Below, piece by piece: positions 54,559 through 60,525 of a stretch of 60,525 bases of DNA; the first letter of the stretch is position 1; every line of letters starts with the position of its first letter. The notes beneath the pieces were generated by a model, which was given only the letters and a program-made list of their open reading frames with translations, was not told the origin of the DNA and ran no database searches. The DNA comes from Scenedesmus sp. ARA3 (taxonomy: Eukaryota; Chlorophyta; Chlorophyceae; Sphaeropleales; Scenedesmaceae). The DNA lies in contig RWJK01001056.1 of assembly GCA_004335835.1 (NCBI GenBank), forward strand, positions 5,973-66,497, written 5' to 3'. Both the position numbers and the translations under genes were made by a program.

Positions 54559-57000
54559 CAGCAGCAGCAGCAGCAGCAGCAGGGTGCGGCTGCGGCTGCG
54601 GGCGGCTGCCAGCAATTGGTAGGCTGCAGGGCGGATGTGACCTTCCTGCAGCAGCGCAATTGGCATAACGTGTGTGCATTGTAGCTGGAGCAATGGCAGC
54701 AGCTGCAACCCTTCTTCACCAGGCAGAGCATGTGTACTTGCGTGTATTGCGGCGCTGGCCAGCAGCTGCAGCAGCAGCTGCTGCCGGCCAGTTGGACTTG
54801 GTGTTGTGCTGGCAGCACTGCGCCAGCAGCATCCTGCTCACCTGTGAGCACTCATCGCTGCACCTGTGCACACTGCTGCTGCTACTGCTCAGAAGGACTT
54901 TTTTTTTCCGAAGCAGCAGCTGCACTGGCAACCACTTGCATACAAGTGCTGGGAAGGTGTAGAGTCCTCACAACTGCGTTTAGCCAGTAGCAGCAGGTGC
55001 TGCGCGGCAGGCAGCAGCAGCTGCAGTTGCCAAATGTGTGGTAAGCTGTTGTGTGCCCTGTGCGAGCAAAGCAGTATGACATGCCGTACCTGCCATCTCC
55101 ACTCATGCACCCACAGTCTTGTATGGCCGCAACCGTTGCGCATCGCAACTGTTATGACAATATTGGGCGGTGCCACGCCAGCAGTGCGGGACTGTGCTGT
55201 CTGGGTATTGTAACCCACCTGACACAACGGCTGTACGGTGTTCTTTCAGCCTGTTCTTCCAGCCGCTGTGGGGCGCGTGGCCGATGGCGATGTTGCTATG
55301 GCTTAAGTGGGGACTACGGTTTAATTAGTAAGTTACTGTGTGCTGCAGCCTCAATTACTGGGTGTGTGAGCTGACACGGCCGCGTGGAATGCAAGGCAGC
55401 GCTCGCGGGGCCGAGGTGACGTACGCGTCGCCGCGACGATGGCGGCCATCGGTGATAATTGCGATGAACAATCTTCTCAAATGCAGCCAGCAATTTACTA
55501 AGTTGTTGTTTGCACCATAAATATTATACTTATCTTAATTTACTCACGCAAGTTCGTCCTTACAGTTGCCTTTTGTGCTCACTGGGCGGCTGAGCCGCGG
55601 GCGGTCAGGTCAGGATTCGATCCTGGGACCTGTCAAAAGGTTTGGCTCGTCCGGGGGAATGCTACCCAGGTCAGCCGGTCCCGAGAAGGGTGGGGGCCTG
55701 GAACAGCATCGGCCACGGAGGAGGCCAGCTGCAGCTATGCTGCACAAGCCGGGCTGCGGGGTTAAATAGGAGCAATGCCATCGGCCCCACTCCGGCCGGG
55801 CGCAGACTCGCTCTAGGGCGATAGCTTGCCCACCCCTGTAACAGACCTCTCTCGCAGACCTCTCTCGGAGCGGCAGCAAGAGGGAGCACTGCTCCATTAC
55901 TTTGGCCAGCAGGTGTGACCTGAAATTCAAACTGCACCTCTCCCATTCAAGCACACACCCTCACCACCTCAGCGCCCTCGCTCATGGTCAGCCGATGTGA
56001 GCATGCATGGCTCTGCGCAACACACCCTGGCTGGCCCGGCTGGCTGAGTGGTTCATGGCTGTGACGCATGCACAGCAACATGGCGCAAAGTTTGCAAGCT
56101 TGCGCCACAAACCACGCAGCTACTAGTAGTACTACGGCATAGCGTACAGCTGCACTCATGTAACAAGCAGCACCGCCCAGGTGTAGCATGCATGCAGCTG
56201 GGTGGGTGAGACATCGCCGATGCATGGCCAGAGAGGGTGCTGCAGGTGCAGCAGCTGTGCGCAAAGGGCATGCCCTACATTGATATCATACTACAGCTAC
56301 ATTGATATCATACTACAGCTACATGCTGAGGCACGCAAGGAAACAGGTGCATGCTGCAGCCTGAGGTCACGCACAGGCTGCAGGGTGTCAGGCCTACTGC
56401 GCAAAACACAACTGTACAAGTCATGAGCAGCAGATGCTTCGCAGCCTCAGGCGCAGGCGCAGTGCCTATGTGTGCAGCCTGCACTGTGCCCCACCATGGC
56501 TGCTGATGGCTGAGCAGTACTCAATAACACAACAACACCGAAGCCCAGGAACTCTGCAGCCTTGGCTCAAGCGGCCTGCCATGCAGCAAGGTGCGCTGCT
56601 GTCAGCGCTACATCAAAACTGCGACAGCACTGCGCCGCAACTGCTTGCAGGACGCGTGTCACCGGCGGCACCAGCTGAGCAAACACAATCACATTTGCTG
56701 AGTGGGCGACGTCACACAAGTTATCTCTGCCAACGCAATGCACAGCCATAAGAGCTGCACAACAGCCACCTGGGAAGCTGACACTAGCTGTTGACCGTCA
56801 GTCAGGAGCACCTGCCGCCTCACATCTCACGCCTTGAACTCGCGCCAGCATCACTTCACGCTATGAACTTCCTGCCTGCCGCCTCATGTCTTGAACTTCT
56901 TGGGCTTCACGAAGCCCTGGCTCAGCACTCGCCGCTGCGCAGAGGCCAGGTGTGAGACACACACAGTCATGCGCACACTTCACGGTGTGACGTTCTGGAC
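54559..57000. other. Convergent intergenic region, RuvBL2 / MFAP1
   Basis: It is the 3' flank of both genes. A plus-strand TGTAA at 55209-55213 could be the RuvBL2 poly(A) signal. About 55605-55900 is GC-rich, lacks CAG repeats and contains ggattcgatcctg, which recalls a tRNA B-box, so it may be a retroelement remnant. A 22-base direct repeat (tacattgatatcatactaca) lies at 56276-56322. Confidence 0.45.
56883..56955 (-). repeat. Copy of the end of the last MFAP1 exon
   Basis: On the minus strand it repeats the coding for SQGFVKPKKFK, about 110 bases past the real stop at 57001. The copy lies in the 3' UTR. Confidence 0.9.
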
Positions 57001-57153
57001 TCAGGTCTTGAATTTCTTGGGCTTCACAAAGCCCTGGCTCAGCACCTCGCCGCTGCGCTTGGCTGCGCCGCCGTACACGTCAGCGCCCAGCGCAGCAGCA
57101 TCCCGTGAGTAGCCGCCAGCCACGGCACCAGCCAGCTTCTCCTCACGCCTGAC

Positions 57154-57193
<40 letters not shown>

Positions 57194-58557
57194 CAGCGAG
57201 TCAGCGCCAGCCGGACATACTGTCACACTGAACATGCAGGATCAGCAGGCTGCCGCCAGCGCACATCTGCCTGCAGCTGTGCACAGGAGCTGTCGCTGCC
57301 GCAGCCATGTTTCAGCGCTGCCAGCATCTGCGTCGCCAATGTCAGCCAAGCTGTACCTTCATTCTGCTGGCTGCCTCAGCTCAATCCAGGGTTCGAACTG
57401 CCGCCTGCCGCCACCCCTCACCTGTACCAGTCGTCCTCGCGCCGCGCTGTGCTGGTGTCCTCCGCCAGCAGGTGCTTCCACTTGGTGCGCCCGCTGCGCC
57501 CAAAGTTGCGCACCTGCGCAGTTGAAGGGGGATGCAACACTCAAACACCAATGAGCAAACGGTTGAAGCAACACAGCATGACTTGTGAGCTGTCGTCTGT
57601 CATGCCGACTTGTGAAGTTGTCCTCTCCGATGCGCGCGACCCCAGACAAGCATTCACACCGCACAACTAGCCCCTGGAAGCGTGAGGCAAGCTACTAGCA
57701 ACAACGCCCAAGCAGTACTCATACTCACCACAATGCACGATGCACAACTAGCCGAGAGAAGCACTTCAAACCATGCCACAATCAAATACATGGACCTTGC
57801 AATCATACCGACACAAATCTAGACCAGCCAAGCCGCACCTGCATGACCTCAGGCAGTGCTGACTTGTCAAAATTGTCCTCCCCAGTGGGGGCGCTGTGCA
57901 CTACGACGCAACCCATCAAACCCCTCAACACACCCACAACCATTTGCTGGCAACACAGCAACTCTCTGCGCGCACCTGCATGACTTCTGGCAGTGCTGAC
58001 TTGTCAAAGTTGTCCTCCCCAGTGGGGGCGCTGTGCACTACGACGCAACCCATCAAACCCCTCAACACACCTACAACAACTTGCTGGCAACACAGCAACT
58101 CTCTGCGCGCACCTGCATGACTTCTGGCAGTGCTGACTTGTCAAAGTTGTCCTCCCCAGTAGGCGCGCTGTAGTCGCGGCCGTACACCTCAGAGGGGCCT
58201 GCGGGTAGGGGGAACAGCAGCAGCAGCAGCAGCAGCAAGGTAGCAGCAGCAAGGCAGCAGTCAGGTCTCAGCAGTAGGCCACACGGCCCGCAGCACCCAG
58301 CGTGCACACACAGCCTTGTCCCGCACAGAGCACTTCTGCTTAAGCCTGCATCAGTCAAGTGCAGTGCCGCTCTCATATCCCCCCCCCTGCACACCCGCAA
58401 CCGTGCTTGAGGTGCTCTGCCACACCCCCGCCACCCACCACCCGCACCTGCGGTGCCGCGCGCGTCGTCCGCGCTGTCCTGGAAGAAGGCTCCCTTGTGC
58501 CAGTACTTCTGCAGGTAGCGCCACTTGGCCTTCTGCTTGGACTCCACAGGCTCCTGC

Positions 58558-58598
<41 letters not shown>

Positions 58599-60438
58599 CA
58601 GACATGCGGTGAGCAGCATGCAAGCAGATGAGGCAGGTAGCGCCACTTGGCCTTGTGCTTATGTACGGGCTCATGCAGCACAGCCAAAGGAGGTGCCACA
58701 CCGCAGCAGAGCAGACCCACATTGAGCAGCATGCCAGCAGTTGATGAGGCAGGCGGTACCACTTGGCTGGGAGCGTGGTCTTAACAGGATCGCGCAGCAA
58801 GAGCCACAGCACAGCAGCACAGCAGTTGAGCAGGCACTGCAGGTGCTTGATACAGGCAGCAAGCTCTGCACAGCTGTACATAGCGCACCACTACACGCCC
58901 CTCCCACCAAAGCACACCGACACCGCCCCCAACCTCAGGCTGCACTGCAACCTACAAGCACTGCCCAGATCTCTGGCTCAGCAACGCCACATCTTCTTGG
59001 CAAACTAGCCTGATGCGTTTGTCCTTGTCAACTAGCAGCACGCAACCTACCTTGGGGTTTGCTTTCAGGTATGCCATGCGCTCCTCCTCGGTCATGTTGC
59101 GCAGCTTCTCACGCTCAGCAGCCTCAGCCTCAGCAGCCTCCCGCTCGCCATGGTCGCGCCTGGCAGCAGCAGCAGCAGCAGCGGTAGCAGCAGCAGCAGC
59201 AGCGTTGTCGGAGAATCAAAGGGCAGCAGCAGCTGCAGAGCCGGCAGCAAGCCTCACACACCACACTGTGCATGCGCAGCTCAAAGTCACACCTTGCACG
59301 CCCCATCAGCACTGCGCTGCTGCTGCCTCACTGGACCAGCTGCACATAAGGAGGCCAAGTCACACCTCCACCTCCCCAAAACCTGTGAAACATCCCGCAC
59401 CTGATGCGTGCTGCCTCGCGCCGCTGCCACTGGTCAATGGCATCCGGCTCCGCCTCATCGCCTGTGTCTATCTCCTCGTACTCTTTCAGCGCCACGGGGG
59501 CAGCAGCAGCACGCGCAGCAGCCTCATCGGCAGCGATGACCTGCACCAGCAGCTGCCGCGTCTCTTGCTGCAGGATGAAAAGAAACAGAGACAGGCAGCA
59601 GGGGTAGGTGTAAGAAGGAGGAGCGGCAGCGGGTCGCAGCGGCGGCAGCGATGACCTGCACCAGCAGCTGCCGCGTCTCCTGCTGCAAGATCGGGTGAAA
59701 GCAGTGCAGGGGCATGTGTCGGAATGCACAGCAGGAGCAGCAACGGCGACATGCCGTGGCAGCAAGCTGGCAGCTGACAAGGTGGAGATAGCACGTGTAG
59801 AGTGCCACATTGTGTCCTGATGAAAGTGCGTGTGGCAGGCAGGCACACAGCTGCGTAAGTAAGTTACATTCAGCAGCAATGTAACCCTGTGTACCACGGA
59901 CAACAAGGTAAGGCAGGTTGCCAAGCACACAGCAGCTGCCAGCCACTGTACAACAGCCACTGCGTGCCAGCCGCACCTGCCGCTCGCTGGCGCGCTGCTT
60001 CTGCTGCTCAGCGTCCACCTCCTCCTGCTGCTCCAGCGCCTCACGCTCAGCAATGGTCTGCGGCAGCAGCAGCAGCGGCAGCAGCAGCAGTGAAGAGCAA
60101 TCAGCGTGAATACAAACTAGTCACCTGCTGCTAATGGCACCACACTGCAGCCCGGCTGCACAGCACAGCGCCTGAGCTGCATCGTGCCGCTGCCCGCTCG
60201 ACGCTGCCATTGGCAGTGGCGCTGCTGCTTCTGCTGCTTCTACATTTGCTGCTTGCTGCTACAGCATCCGATCAACATACATACACATGCCAGCACTGCT
60301 GTTGAATGCAGCAGCTGCTGCTGCTGCCGGCCTCACCTCGCGCTCCTGCTTGCGCACGAACACGGGCCGCACCAGCTTGGCCCTGCCCGGGCCGCCCTCC
60401 TCCTCACTCTCGCTGTCTGTCTCGTACTCAGAGGACTC
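57001..60438 (-). CDS. MFAP1: MFAP1, spliceosomal B-complex protein (C-terminal part)
   Basis: Seven of the exons are inside the window: 60438-60337, 60057-59977, 59567-59401, 59159-59051, 58553-58448, 58198-58113 and 57513-57422, plus the last at 57148-57001 (TGA), all phase-matched; 296 residues are visible. Family landmarks in order are KLVRPVFVRKQERE, the acidic LKEYEEIDTGDEAEPDAI, LRNMTEEERMAYLKANPK, KWRYLQKYWHKGAFFQD, VYGRDYSAPTGEDNFDKSAL, PEVMQVRNFGRSGRTKWKHL and a Lys-rich tail ending KKFKT. Known role: a nuclear, mostly helical protein of the precatalytic spliceosome that works with Prp38 in pre-mRNA splicing. The exon at 60438 opens with an acceptor, so the N-terminus lies beyond the right edge. 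Several introns hold exon-end copies. Confidence 0.95.
57836..58107 (-). repeat. Two tandem 135-137-bp copies spanning an MFAP1 exon end
   Basis: The real exon end (DNFDKSALPEVMQ|GTGCGC, at 58113) is followed by two head-to-tail units, at about 57971-58107 and 57836-57970. Each holds GEDNFDKSALPEVMQ plus donor and the same intron sequence. The unit includes both exon and intron. A third, degenerate copy lies near 57590-57635. Confidence 0.92.
58628..58800 (-). repeat. Two copies of the MFAP1 KAKWRYL exon start
   Basis: At about 58628-58685 and 58741-58800 the minus strand encodes HEPVHKHKAKWRYLPH and RDPVKTTLPAKWYRLPH. Both resemble the real start EPVESKQKAKWRYLQK at 58553 and then share a tail of their own. 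Confidence 0.88.
59641..59682 (-). repeat. Copy of an MFAP1 exon start with acceptor
   Basis: CTTGCAG and QETRQLLVQVIAA match the real exon start at 59567, then the copy diverges. Confidence 0.92.
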
Positions 60439-60525
60439 CTGCGAGTAATGAAGATTGAGAAAACAACAGCAGATGCGGCAACAAATGAGGACGCTGGTGC
60501 AGGCGTGTGCATCAGAAGAGGCAGG

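Noticed and set aside
55605..55640. tRNA gene suggested by ggattcgatcc
   Set aside because: The expected G53-C61 pair is absent, and no D-arm, anticodon arm or acceptor stem can be drawn around it.

Overview
This window looks like nuclear DNA of a green alga, probably core Chlorophyceae. The reasons are GC-rich genes cut into many short exons, donors of the GTGAGC/GTGCGG type, TGTAA poly(A)-like signals, very long Ala/Gln/Ser tracts from CAG/CTG repeats, an interstitial CCCTAAAA-type telomeric repeat, and protein matches to plant/algal families. Most long open frames are antisense or frame-shifted shadows of CTG/CAG repeats. I rebuilt gene models by joining exons whose reading phase agrees across every GT..AG junction.

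Layout, left to right. 1-6.4 kb: a GT microsatellite and several minisatellites, with no gene I can support. 6.4-13.7 kb (-): a bZIP transcription factor of about 1,700 aa, broken by one N. 15.0-32.2 kb (-): a PHD-finger protein of the MMD1/DUET/MS1 family, about 4,345 aa, with a single 11.3-kb low-complexity exon. 34.4-36.5 kb (-): a three-exon small heat-shock protein (HSP20) with a TATA box and heat-shock element. 37.4-42.0 kb (+): an AT-hook plus split Tudor-like protein. 42.5-45.7 kb (+): a membrane-anchored coiled-coil protein. 47.1-54.6 kb (+): a complete RuvBL2/Reptin AAA+ ATPase in 12 exons. 57.0-60.4 kb (-): the C-terminal part of MFAP1, a spliceosomal B-complex protein, whose 5' exons lie beyond the window.

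The genes do not form an operon or pathway, although several concern chromatin or RNA (bZIP, PHD reader, Tudor-like, RuvBL2, MFAP1). The most unusual property is shared. In five of the seven multi-exon genes, introns or flanks carry one to five partial copies of the neighbouring exon end, usually with the splice site attached (GCAG| or |GTGCGG) and often next to CTG repeats. Only one copy at each junction continues into the full exon. Two introns also hold families of fold-back (hairpin) sequences.
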